Positions 1 through 6,782 of a stretch of DNA of 29,334 nt are shown piece after piece. Within the stretch, counting starts at the first letter, position 1, and every line of letters begins with the position of its first letter. The DNA comes from an uncultured Megamonas sp. (GTDB lineage Bacteria > Bacillota > Negativicutes > Selenomonadales > Selenomonadaceae). The notes beneath the pieces are model-generated. The model ran no database searches. It was not told where the DNA came from and saw only the letters and a list, made by a program, of their open reading frames with translations. The translations under genes were made by a program, and so were the position numbers. Where the stretch lies: positions 1-29,334 of the forward strand of contig USIX01000006.1 in NCBI GenBank assembly GCA_900554895.1, read 5' to 3'.

Positions 1-6
1 CTCCTG

Positions 7-48
7 TTATATGTATTTGATAAAAATTTTTATGTAAAAATTTTTCAT
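7..48 (-). CDS. Short leader ORF at the left edge, downstream of the invertible segment
   Basis: Reading leftward from the left inverted repeat, AAAGGTGATA (a good ribosome site) is followed by TTTA and an ATG that opens a 13-residue peptide, MKNFYIKIFIKYI, then TAA. Immediately after the stop comes CAGGAG (positions 6-1), a second Shine-Dalgarno-like sequence whose start codon would lie outside the window. The peptide is hydrophobic and basic and matches no family I know. It may be a leader peptide, or just a chance ORF before the main leftward gene. What is clear is that translation signals for a leftward gene begin inside the recombination site. Confidence 0.35.
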   Translation of the reverse strand: MKNFYIKIFIKYI

Positions 49-52
49 TAAA

Positions 53-69
53 TATCACCTTTTACGAAA
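53..69. repeat. Left 17-bp inverted repeat (IR-L) of a putative invertible segment
   Basis: TATCACCTTTTACGAAA here is the exact reverse complement of positions 1324-1340. Flanking bases do not match, so the repeat is 17 bp with sharp ends. It begins 12 bp past the recombinase stop codon. Read leftward it supplies the AAAGGTGATA ribosome site of the ORF at 7-48. Confidence 0.8.
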
Positions 70-80
70 AATAATTTGTT

Positions 81-1193
81 TTAGAGTTCCGTCATCGCCA
101 TATTGAGCTGTTTACGTTTAAATGACATGGTAGGATGTACATAATAATTCAATGTTATATTTACATTACTATGTCCTAAAATTTCACTTAAAACCTTTAT
201 ATCTACATTTTTTTCTACACATCTGCCGGCAAATTTGTGGCGAAGCTGATGAAAATTTATTACAGGAATGTTATTTTTCTGCAGAAATTTCTTGAAGCGG
301 TATTGTAATGTACGCGGGTCTAAAACTTTACCGTCAATACCAAAAAGAAAATCATTCATTTCCCGTTTCTGGCAAATATGCACAATACGTTCCACTAAAA
401 TATCCGGTATCGGTATAAAACGGCGTGATGTGCTGGTTTTCGGCTCGCCTATTATCAGTTTTGTTTTTTTGCCGTTTACAGGATTGCTGATGCGCTGTAC
501 TGTTTTTTGTACCGTTAAGATATTATTATCCAAATCGACATCTTTTTTCTGCAGTGCGCAGATTTCACCAATTCTCAGCCCCATATATCCGGCAATGGCA
601 ATCGCTGTCGTTGTATCGCTTTCTTCTTTTTTTATTGCCTGACAGATGAGCTGCCAGTTTTCATCGGATAAAAACTGTTTTTTTAAGGAGTTTTTTATTA
701 TACGAATATTTTTTGTAGGATTTAAGACAAAATATTTTCTTTCCGCAAAAGTAAAAATCATTTTTAAGATTGTCATTATATTACGAACAGAAGTTACAGA
801 CAAAGGTTTTTCATCATAGTTTGATTTTTGTGTCAGTAATGTATTAATAAATGTTTTTATTGCTGCTTCATCTATTGTATAAAGTTTATTTTTACCAAAA
901 AAAGGAATAAGATATTTTCTTAATATATAAGCATATAAAGAGTATGTTGATTCTTTTGTATAAACTCTGACAGAACTTAACCACTGATAGCTTATATTCT
1001 GAAACGTAGCTGTAGCCGCCGGTGAAATCATGCCGTTAATAGTTTGGTCCTGCAGCATTTTTAACCGCATTGAGCATTCTTCATAGGAATAAGCATAAAC
1101 ATATTTGTAGAGAATTTTGCCGTCAGCTTTTTTTCCTACGGCTAGTCGTCCTTCAAACCGACCGTCTTTGCGTTTGTAAATATTTAATTTCAT
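81..1193 (-). CDS. Tyrosine recombinase (phage-integrase family), probable DNA invertase
   Basis: A 370-residue tyrosine recombinase from the ATG at 1193, which has AGGAGG (1202-1207) 8 nt upstream; a longer frame opens at 1223 but lacks that spacing. An N-terminal arm-binding-like segment (MKLNIYKRKDGRFEGRL) is followed by a SAM-like core-binding domain (about 60-165) and the catalytic domain. The active-site set is complete: R207 (GLRIGE), K252, H315 and R318 (HQLRH), H341 (LGHS) and nucleophile Y350. The architecture resembles Tn916/ICE-type integrases, but there is no excisionase or cargo here. Instead the gene sits alone between perfect 17-bp inverted repeats, as expected for an inversion system. 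In the present orientation its transcript could read through the left repeat into the leftward gene. Role as an invertase is inference; the family call is firm. Confidence 0.93.
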   Translation of the reverse strand: MKLNIYKRKDGRFEGRLAVGKKADGKILYKYVYAYSYEECSMRLKMLQDQTINGMISPAATATFQNISYQWLSSVRVYTKESTYSLYAYILRKYLIPFFGKNKLYTIDEAAIKTFINTLLTQKSNYDEKPLSVTSVRNIMTILKMIFTFAERKYFVLNPTKNIRIIKNSLKKQFLSDENWQLICQAIKKEESDTTTAIAIAGYMGLRIGEICALQKKDVDLDNNILTVQKTVQRISNPVNGKKTKLIIGEPKTSTSRRFIPIPDILVERIVHICQKREMNDFLFGIDGKVLDPRTLQYRFKKFLQKNNIPVINFHQLRHKFAGRCVEKNVDIKVLSEILGHSNVNITLNYYVHPTMSFKRKQLNMAMTEL

Positions 1194-1283
1194 TTTGATT
1201 TCCTCCTGTAATTTTTGTATCATTTATTAATAATTACAATTATTCTGCGTATAAACATTGTGTAAAATATTTAAGGAGAAGAC

Positions 1284-1311
1284 TTGACAATAAAACAAAT
1301 TATAGTAGAAT
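1284..1311 (+). promoter_or_regulatory. Near-consensus sigma-A promoter inside the invertible segment, pointing right
   Basis: TTGACA (1284-1289), 16 bp, TAGAAT (1306-1311). It lies between the recombinase start and the right inverted repeat, 12 bp before the repeat. Downstream there is no start codon served by a ribosome site before the terminator at 1401-1433. If the segment inverts, this promoter would face left across the repeat toward the ORF at 7-48. Confidence 0.7.
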
Positions 1312-1323
1312 AAAATCGTTAGG

Positions 1324-1340
1324 TTTCGTAAAAGGTGATA
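1324..1340. repeat. Right 17-bp inverted repeat (IR-R) of a putative invertible segment
   Basis: TTTCGTAAAAGGTGATA, exact reverse complement of 53-69. The two repeats enclose only the recombinase gene and its upstream intergenic region (about 1.25 kb). Confidence 0.8.
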
Positions 1341-1400
1341 CTTCGCGAAAACTATAACGCAAATTACAGGAAAAAATCCATAACTAAATAATTTTCACAT

Positions 1401-1433
1401 AAAAAAAACCACTACCTAAAAGTAGTGGTTTTT
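1401..1433. terminator. Strong bidirectional rho-independent terminator
   Basis: AAAAACCACTAC (1404-1415) pairs with GTAGTGGTTTTT (1422-1433) across a 6-nt loop, with T runs on both strands. On the minus strand it ends the EamA transporter gene. On the plus strand it stops transcription from the promoter at 1284-1311. Confidence 0.9.
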
Positions 1434-1448
1434 CTGTATATTAAAACT

Positions 1449-2324
1449 CTATTCATTTCTGACTGTGACTAAAAATACGCCGATAAAAATCAATAAACTG
1501 CCTATCCAGAAACTAATCGTTATCTGTTCATCTAAAATAAGCCAGCCGAGAAAAGTTCCTACTATCGGCTGAAAAAAGAAAAACAGTCCGCTTGCTCCCG
1601 CTTCCATTAAAAGCAGTCCCTTATTCCAAAGCAAAAACGCAATCGATGTGGAAATCGCTCCCATATACACAACACAGCCGATTATTTCAGGCTGGAGAAT
1701 TTTATCCCAGGGAAGCTCGCTTACTGCCGGCAGATTTATCGGTGTCAGACAAATAATAGCCGTAAGTACTGCGTAAAAATTTATCTGTAACGGCGAATAC
1801 CGGCTAGGAATTAATTTCAGCAAAACGGACATCAGCGCCCACGTAAGAGCGGCGACCGTTGAGCAGAAAGCACCAAGCTGCTTGCTCATATCCATACTGT
1901 CTACGCCCGCAATCAGTATCACTCCGACTGTTGCCAGAACTATTGAAAGTATTTTTCGTACAGTCATTTTTTCTTTTAACAGCCATGCGGCAAATATCAG
2001 CATAAAAGCAGGCGTTGCCGATGTTATAACCGACCCCATCTGTGCCGAAGAAAACATCGTACCGTACTCTTGAGTTACAATGGAAATCGTATGACCGATA
2101 ACACCTATGCTGAGAAGCAGAGCTATATCCCGACGTGCTATTTTCAGATTTTCCCGCTGATAAACAACAACTGCGGCAAGCACTACAAACGCTACTATAT
2201 AACGCATCCAAACAAGAGGAATAGGCGGTATATACTGCACGGCAATTTTTACGGCAACGAACATGCCTCCCCATACACTTGCCGCCAATGTCAGAAATAT
2301 ACCTCCTAAAATTCTCTTAGGCAT
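1449..2324 (-). CDS. EamA/DMT-family transporter
   Basis: A 291-residue integral membrane protein with about ten hydrophobic segments arranged as two EamA repeats (roughly residues 8-137 and 148-287), the typical size and layout of drug/metabolite transporter superfamily exporters. Recognisable family features are the N-terminal LAASVWGGMFVAVKIA segment and the conserved end of repeat two (GLFFFFQPIVGTFLGWLILDE). Such proteins usually export amino acids or other small metabolites; the substrate cannot be told from the sequence. AAGAAGGTAGAA precedes the ATG. The start is only 8 bp past the stop of the GH18-like gene, so both are probably co-transcribed, and the terminator at 1401-1433 ends the unit. 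Confidence 0.9.
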   Translation of the reverse strand: MPKRILGGIFLTLAASVWGGMFVAVKIAVQYIPPIPLVWMRYIVAFVVLAAVVVYQRENLKIARRDIALLLSIGVIGHTISIVTQEYGTMFSSAQMGSVITSATPAFMLIFAAWLLKEKMTVRKILSIVLATVGVILIAGVDSMDMSKQLGAFCSTVAALTWALMSVLLKLIPSRYSPLQINFYAVLTAIICLTPINLPAVSELPWDKILQPEIIGCVVYMGAISTSIAFLLWNKGLLLMEAGASGLFFFFQPIVGTFLGWLILDEQITISFWIGSLLIFIGVFLVTVRNE

Positions 2325-2332
2325 AAAAATTT

Positions 2333-3376
2333 CTACCTTCTTTCCCGCAATTTTTTATTTATCATAAGCCAGATATCGTCCGTTTCAAAACCTTTACGCC
2401 AAGAAGCTATACCTGCTAGATTATATTTTTGCACAAGCGCTACTTTCAGTTGCAGTGATTTTGCATCTTCCTGCCAGACATGATAGGTCTTGCCGTTTTC
2501 TCTGTAGGAAAAATAGTTCTGACCTTCATTCGGCAGCCAGATTGATTTTGCCTTTTTCGCTTTTTTCAATTCATTCGCCTGAGCCATGCTGAGTGTTGAA
2601 GCTGTAACCCTGCCGATAGAGCTTTCTTCCCACAGACGCATATACAGCGGCACACCGAGAATTATTTTTTCCGGCGGAACCTGTGTTATAAGATTTTTCA
2701 CGCCGTTTTCCACCCAGTTTATCGACGCTACCGAACCGGCAGTTTTCGATAGCCGACCATGCTCATCATACGCCATCAATACCAGATAATCGACTGTTTT
2801 TCCCAAAACTTCACGGTCATAACAGCTTGACCAGTTTGCAGTATTGGAAGCTACAGTTATATCCATAGAAACGGTAATTCCCTGCTTGTGCAGCTCACTT
2901 GTAGCTTCTTTTACAAAACTCGACAGAGCCTCTTTATCATTATCGTAAATATTTTCAAAATCGAAGTTGTACCCGTCAATCGGATAACGCTGCGCATAAA
3001 AAACAAGCTGGCGAATTATATATGCTTTTGCTTTTTTATCATTAAGCCATTTATGCGTAAGCTCCGGATTAAAATCATTCGTTATAAGTGCCCATATTTT
3101 ATAATTTTTCTTTTTTAAATCACGTGCATACAAAAAATCGCCGTTATCCTTTATATGTCCATTGGCATTATCAATCACAAACCACGAAGGCGATACAATA
3201 TTAACCCCCGGCAGTTTCTTTATTTGCGACAGGTCATTTGTCGCATCCACCACCGGCTGCCAGACAAGATTTATTTTACTACTTTCTTCCGCATTTTTAC
3301 CTGCACAAAAACCTACGGAAAAATTCATTAAACATATTAATGTACAAATAAAAAATAAAATTCTTTTCAAAAACAT
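2333..3376 (-). CDS. Secreted glycoside hydrolase family 18-like protein (YaaH/chitinase-type fold)
   Basis: A 347-residue protein starting at the ATG at 3376 (AAGGA 8 nt upstream); a TTG at 3382 is also in frame but too close to the ribosome site. An N-terminal signal peptide (FLKRILFFICTLICLMNFSVGFCAG) indicates export. The GH18 active-site motif is present as DGYNFDFE near residues 134-141, ending in the catalytic glutamate, followed by the family-typical strands LVLMAYDEH and ILGVPLYMRLW and the C-terminal GIASW. The pattern is closest to YaaH/YdhD-type GH18 proteins that act on peptidoglycan sugar bonds, but no LysM domain is present. Substrate is therefore uncertain: peptidoglycan or another N-acetylglucosamine polymer. 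It is first in a likely two-gene operon with the EamA transporter. Confidence 0.85.
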   Translation of the reverse strand: MFLKRILFFICTLICLMNFSVGFCAGKNAEESSKINLVWQPVVDATNDLSQIKKLPGVNIVSPSWFVIDNANGHIKDNGDFLYARDLKKKNYKIWALITNDFNPELTHKWLNDKKAKAYIIRQLVFYAQRYPIDGYNFDFENIYDNDKEALSSFVKEATSELHKQGITVSMDITVASNTANWSSCYDREVLGKTVDYLVLMAYDEHGRLSKTAGSVASINWVENGVKNLITQVPPEKIILGVPLYMRLWEESSIGRVTASTLSMAQANELKKAKKAKSIWLPNEGQNYFSYRENGKTYHVWQEDAKSLQLKVALVQKYNLAGIASWRKGFETDDIWLMINKKLRERR

Positions 3377-3393
3377 AGTCAAAATCCTTCATT

Positions 3394-3423
3394 ATATTAT
3401 TATGTAATTTATAAAAATCTCAA
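3394..3423 (-). promoter_or_regulatory. Candidate promoter of the GH18-like gene
   Basis: On the minus strand TTGAGA (3423-3418), 18 bp, TAATAT (3399-3394), ending 17 bp before the ATG at 3376. The region is very AT-rich, so chance matches are easy. Confidence 0.35.
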
Positions 3424-3447
3424 GTAAAAAATAAAAAAATACTGTTC

Positions 3448-3496
3448 GGCGCAATATAAAAAAGAATTATTTATTAATTTATTCTCATATTGCGCC
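3448..3496. repeat. Long-range inverted repeat in the 290-bp gap before the GH18-like gene
   Basis: GGCGCAATAT (3448-3457) pairs exactly with ATATTGCGCC (3487-3496), and the pairing extends outward by one more base pair. A 29-nt AT-rich stretch separates the arms. Its right arm overlaps the dispersed repeat at 3474-3580, so it may be one module of the same element. There is no T run that would make it a clear terminator. Confidence 0.6.
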
Positions 3497-3580
3497 GGAC
3501 AATTTTTCTTTGAAGCCAAAGAAAAGTTGCCGAAAAAGAAATCTTTTAGTTCATAGCCCACGCAAGATTTTCACTTTAAA
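3474..3580. repeat. Dispersed intergenic repeat, copy 1
   Basis: Shares three ordered blocks with 24427-24496: TTAATTTATTCT followed by ATATT; AAAAAGAAATCTTTTAGT (3533-3550); and AGATTTTCACTTTAAA (3565-3580), with an identical 14-nt gap between the last two. This copy carries about 38 extra bases containing a small hairpin (TTTCTTTG/CCAAAGAAA) between the first and second blocks. It lies between sdaAA and the GH18-like gene, which is otherwise empty sequence. Confidence 0.7.
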
Positions 3581-3670
3581 TGTGGATGATAGTTTAGGCA
3601 TGATTGCAAATAAATTTTTTCATCTCATTTTTATTTCTCACCAAAATCCAGACATTTCAAGTCAAAAAAA

Positions 3671-4540
3671 CTAATCATTGTAAATTCTTTTCTTTAATTT
3701 TAATCCCGTACAGGTTGTAGCAAGTCCCCCTTGAGCTGTTTCGCGTATTGCCTCAGGCAGCATACGGCCGATACGATACATAGCATCTATTACTTCGTCC
3801 ACCGGAATTACCGAATTTATGCCGGCAAGCGACATATCCGCTGCCAGTACGGCTACTGTCGCCGCAAAACCATTGCGCTTAACGCACGGTACTTCTACCA
3901 GTCCCGCCACCGGGTCGCAGGCAAGCCCCAGCAGATTTTTTATGGCAAGTGCTACGGCATTGCCGATTTGCTGCGGTGTCCCGCCTGCCAAATCCGCAAG
4001 AGCTCCCGCCGCCATACCTGCCGCCGAACCGCATTCCGCCTGACAGCCTCCCTGCGCACCGGCAATCATGGCATTATTTTCAATTACCATACCGATGCCC
4101 GTTGCCGTAAACAAAGCCTGACAAATTCTCTCGTCACTATGTTTATAATGTTTCTGTGCTGCCAGCAACACTCCCGGCACGATACCGCAGGAACCTGCCG
4201 TCGGACAGGCGGCAATTTTGCCCATTACCGCATTTGTTTCTGCCACTGCTACGGCATAAGCAGCTGCATCTCTGACAAAATCGCCGCAATAACCGTATTC
4301 ATACCCGAATAATTTTTTAGCATCACCGCCAACCATACCGCTGACCGATTTTTGCGTATTGGCAACGCCCTTATCGGCAGACTCTTTCATTACCTGCCAT
4401 ATTTCACTCATATTCTGTTTTACCGATATATCGGATTTCAGACTGTGTTCAGCCTCATACTCGACAATAATGTCAGCAATAGATTTTCGGCTGCTCTCTG
4501 ACAATTTCATCAAATCTTCCATACAAGAAAAATTCATCAT
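3671..4540 (-). CDS. sdaAA: L-serine dehydratase, iron-sulfur-dependent, alpha subunit
   Basis: Catalytic subunit of the two-subunit L-serine ammonia-lyase that converts L-serine to pyruvate and ammonia using an oxygen-sensitive [4Fe-4S] cluster. The 289-residue length is typical. Hallmarks are the motif ACPTAGSCGIVPG near residues 111-123 with two conserved cysteines and a third conserved cysteine in GLACDPVAGLVEVPC. Start is uncertain: a GTG at 4549, ATG at 4540 or ATG at 4537 are in frame; AGGTGG lies 10 nt before 4540, which I prefer. It follows sdaAB by 14 bp and is surely co-transcribed. The usual order beta then alpha is kept. Its presence fits an anaerobic Firmicute. Confidence 0.95.
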   Translation of the reverse strand: MMNFSCMEDLMKLSESSRKSIADIIVEYEAEHSLKSDISVKQNMSEIWQVMKESADKGVANTQKSVSGMVGGDAKKLFGYEYGYCGDFVRDAAAYAVAVAETNAVMGKIAACPTAGSCGIVPGVLLAAQKHYKHSDERICQALFTATGIGMVIENNAMIAGAQGGCQAECGSAAGMAAGALADLAGGTPQQIGNAVALAIKNLLGLACDPVAGLVEVPCVKRNGFAATVAVLAADMSLAGINSVIPVDEVIDAMYRIGRMLPEAIRETAQGGLATTCTGLKLKKRIYND

Positions 4541-4554
4541 CGTTTCCACTCCAC

Positions 4555-5217
4555 CTAAATTGCATCAATACGCAAAACTTTTTCCACACCGGAAAGCCCG
4601 CTGCATACGCCAATAGCTTCATCAGGCACAGGATTATCAACCTCAATATTCATCAGTGCCTGTGCACCGCGTTCCTTGCGCGAAACCTTCATATAGGCGA
4701 TATTAATATTATAAAGCGCCAATGCCGCCGTCACCCCGTTTATAACGCCCGGCCGGTCTCTGTGCACCACGATAAGCGACGGATATTTACCACTCAAGTT
4801 GACTTCAAAATCATTTATATACGAAACAACTATATTGCCGCCGCCAATGGAAGCTCCCTGCAAACTTATTTTACGTCCTGATACACCTGTAAGACTTATA
4901 ATCGCCGTATTCGGATGAGCATCCTCCAGACTTACTTTCTCAAAAGTATACTCTATATTATTTTCCGTTGCAATCTGCAAAGCATCACGTATTCTCTCGT
5001 CATCCGGTTTAAAACCCATAATTCCGGCAATTAAAGCTCTATCCGTACCATGTCCCTTATACGTCTGCGCAAATGAACCATGCAGCTTAATGTCAGCAGA
5101 TTTCACCCCTTCCGCCAAAATCGCTCTTGCCATAAGACCAAGCCGCACTGCTCCTGCCGTATGCGAACTCGAAGGACCTATCATAATCGGTCCGATAATA
5201 TCAAATGCACTTCGCAT
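4555..5217 (-). CDS. sdaAB: L-serine dehydratase, iron-sulfur-dependent, beta subunit
   Basis: Partner of the alpha subunit at 3671-4540. The 220-residue protein starts with the family signature GPIMIGPSSSHTAGAVRLG and ends with an ACT domain (about 148-220; SLIVVHRDRPGVINGVTAAL), which in this enzyme class is thought to sense serine or the subunit interface. AAAGGA lies upstream of the ATG. The gene begins 33 bp after the DUF697-like gene, so the three may form one transcript. Confidence 0.95.
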   Translation of the reverse strand: MRSAFDIIGPIMIGPSSSHTAGAVRLGLMARAILAEGVKSADIKLHGSFAQTYKGHGTDRALIAGIMGFKPDDERIRDALQIATENNIEYTFEKVSLEDAHPNTAIISLTGVSGRKISLQGASIGGGNIVVSYINDFEVNLSGKYPSLIVVHRDRPGVINGVTAALALYNINIAYMKVSRKERGAQALMNIEVDNPVPDEAIGVCSGLSGVEKVLRIDAI

Positions 5218-5250
5218 AGATAAAAATCCTTTCTGCTTTCAAATCAAACA

Positions 5251-5739
5251 TTAAAATTTAAAATCTTTATTTTCATCACCGAGCGGTTTATCCTTATTCG
5301 GGTCTTTTTTAAATATATCAACCATTGACTTTGCTTCTTCAATCGTATTTTTAAAGATATCCTTGTATTTATCGGCAAAATCGTTTAAATCCGGCATACC
5401 GTCCTTTATCCAGGCATTTGCCGCTTTGCCGACTGCATACGTTACTCCCATGCCGATTGGTATCTGAAGCGGTGGAAACGGCAATAGAGTCGCCAGACTC
5501 TGACCGACAAAAGTCCCTCCGAGTGCACTGATAAAAGCACAACTTGCCGTTTCGTCAAAATCTTTTCCATACAGATTGGCGATGCGTTTAATCAAATATA
5601 CTTCATTTGCGGCAAGCGCAATCTGTCCAAGTACCGGAGCTACTACAATCACTCCGGCACGCCCTGCCGCCCAGCGGCATAATGATTCGACCTCATTATC
5701 AATTTCTTCTTCATTCATAATCCATTTTTCTTCCGACAT
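5251..5739 (-). CDS. DUF697/YcjF-like hydrophobic protein of unknown function
   Basis: A 162-residue protein starting at the ATG at 5739, preceded by GGAGGG. The N-terminus is acidic and soluble (SEEKWIMNEEEIDNEVESL). Two hydrophobic stretches (GVIVVAPVLGQIALAANEVYL and SALGGTFVGQSLATLLPFPPL) surround the pattern LIKRIANLYGKDFDE, which resembles DUF697 domains found with GTPases and in YcjF. The C-terminus is charged (KKDPNKDKPLGDENKDFKF). No catalytic motif is seen. It lies directly upstream of sdaAB, but a functional link to serine breakdown is not evident. The family call is by pattern only. Confidence 0.6.
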   Translation of the reverse strand: MSEEKWIMNEEEIDNEVESLCRWAAGRAGVIVVAPVLGQIALAANEVYLIKRIANLYGKDFDETASCAFISALGGTFVGQSLATLLPFPPLQIPIGMGVTYAVGKAANAWIKDGMPDLNDFADKYKDIFKNTIEEAKSMVDIFKKDPNKDKPLGDENKDFKF

Positions 5740-5822
5740 AAAAATCCCTCCTGTCAAAAAAATTCACTACTAATATATTAGCTTCATTCAACAAAATTTC
5801 CTCTAAAAATTTCACATTAAAT

Positions 5823-5860
5823 AATAAAAGACCTTAGAAGTATGTCTAAGGTCTTTTATT
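5823..5860. terminator. Bidirectional terminator after the hemolysin III-like gene
   Basis: AATAAAAGACCTTAGA (5823-5838) pairs perfectly with TCTAAGGTCTTTTATT (5845-5860) across 6 nt. It separates the hemolysin III-like gene from the DUF697/sda genes. Confidence 0.9.
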
Positions 5861-5956
5861 ATTTAACTGCCATTCAGTTCTATTAAACATAAATTAAGAA
5901 ATAATTTTCTTTAACTGTATTTCTTTGACAAAAAAAAATCCTCCGGCAATAATATA

Positions 5957-6619
5957 TTACACTTGCAACGGCAGTACATAGCAAAAAATCGTTATAAAAT
6001 GAGCCGCACTGCCCAAAATTACGAATACATGCCAGATTACATGGTTATATGGTATCTTGCGTATTAAATAGAAAACAGCTCCTATACTGTAGAGCACACC
6101 GCCGGCTACAAGCCACCAGATTGCTTCCATTGAAAGCGTATCCAGCAACGGCTTTACAATCGTCACAGCAAGCCAACCCATAACGAGATAACAAACAGTA
6201 CCTATTATACGAAAACGGTTATAGAAAAATATCTGAAAAACAACACCGGCAATAGCCAGTCCCCAAACCACACCGAATACTGCCCAGCCTAAGGTGCCAT
6301 AAAGCGCAATCAATGCAAACGGTGTATAATTGCCCGCAATTAAAAGATAAATTGCCGAATGGTCTATACATTTGAATACCGACTGCACTTTCTGACTGCA
6401 AAAACTGAAACTGTGATACAAAGTAGACGCAAGATACAGCAAAATCATCGATGCTCCATAAACAATTATACTCGTCAAATGCAAAGCACCTTTATCATAA
6501 CCGTAATACAACATAGCCACAAGACCTGCTATGGCTAAAACCGTTCCTATGCCGTGAGTGACCGCATTAAGTATTTCTTCTATCTTCTTCGTAGACTTAC
6601 AAACATAACTGCTACTCAT
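5957..6619 (-). CDS. Hemolysin III family membrane protein (PAQR-like)
   Basis: A 220-residue membrane protein with about seven hydrophobic segments. It opens with the family signature ILNAVTHGIGTVLAIAGL and has SMILLYLASTLYHSF and CIDHSAIYLLIAGNYTPF, the conserved segments of hemolysin III/YqfA/YplQ proteins, and ends with a histidine-containing segment (HVIWHVFVILGSAAHF). These conserved Ser, Asp and His residues form a putative metal site in the related PAQR receptors. Despite the name, a cytolytic role is not established for most members. I place the start at ATG 6619 (AAAGGG 9 nt upstream) rather than the in-frame TTG at 6628. It looks monocistronic, with the terminator at 5823-5860 downstream. 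Confidence 0.93.
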   Translation of the reverse strand: MSSSYVCKSTKKIEEILNAVTHGIGTVLAIAGLVAMLYYGYDKGALHLTSIIVYGASMILLYLASTLYHSFSFCSQKVQSVFKCIDHSAIYLLIAGNYTPFALIALYGTLGWAVFGVVWGLAIAGVVFQIFFYNRFRIIGTVCYLVMGWLAVTIVKPLLDTLSMEAIWWLVAGGVLYSIGAVFYLIRKIPYNHVIWHVFVILGSAAHFITIFCYVLPLQV

Positions 6620-6732
6620 TAAAGTCAACCCTTTCTAAAATAACTAAAATTGTTTACTATACCATTATACCACAATAATCATTTATTAATAATCATTATT
6701 TTTATATTAACCTAATAGGTTTTTTACAAAAA

Positions 6733-6771
6733 AAAGAAGGAATACATAGCTTCTGCTTATATTCCTTCTTT
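6733..6771 (-). terminator. Terminator of the pst-phoU operon
   Basis: AAAGAAGGAATA (6733-6744) pairs with TATTCCTTCTTT (6760-6771) across 15 nt. On the minus strand the stem is followed by a run of T residues, placed 12 bp after the phoU stop. Confidence 0.8.
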
Positions 6772-6782
6772 ATCCAAATCGC

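Noticed and set aside
268..642. Plus-strand open frame inside the recombinase gene
   Set aside because: No ribosome site, low-quality composition, and fully overlapped by a gene with intact catalytic residues.
81..1340. Integrase as the end of a prophage or integrative element
   Set aside because: No excisionase, phage or conjugation genes are nearby, the flanking repeats are inverted rather than direct, and adjacent DNA is ordinary chromosomal genes. The left side outside the window was not visible, so a larger element there is not fully excluded.
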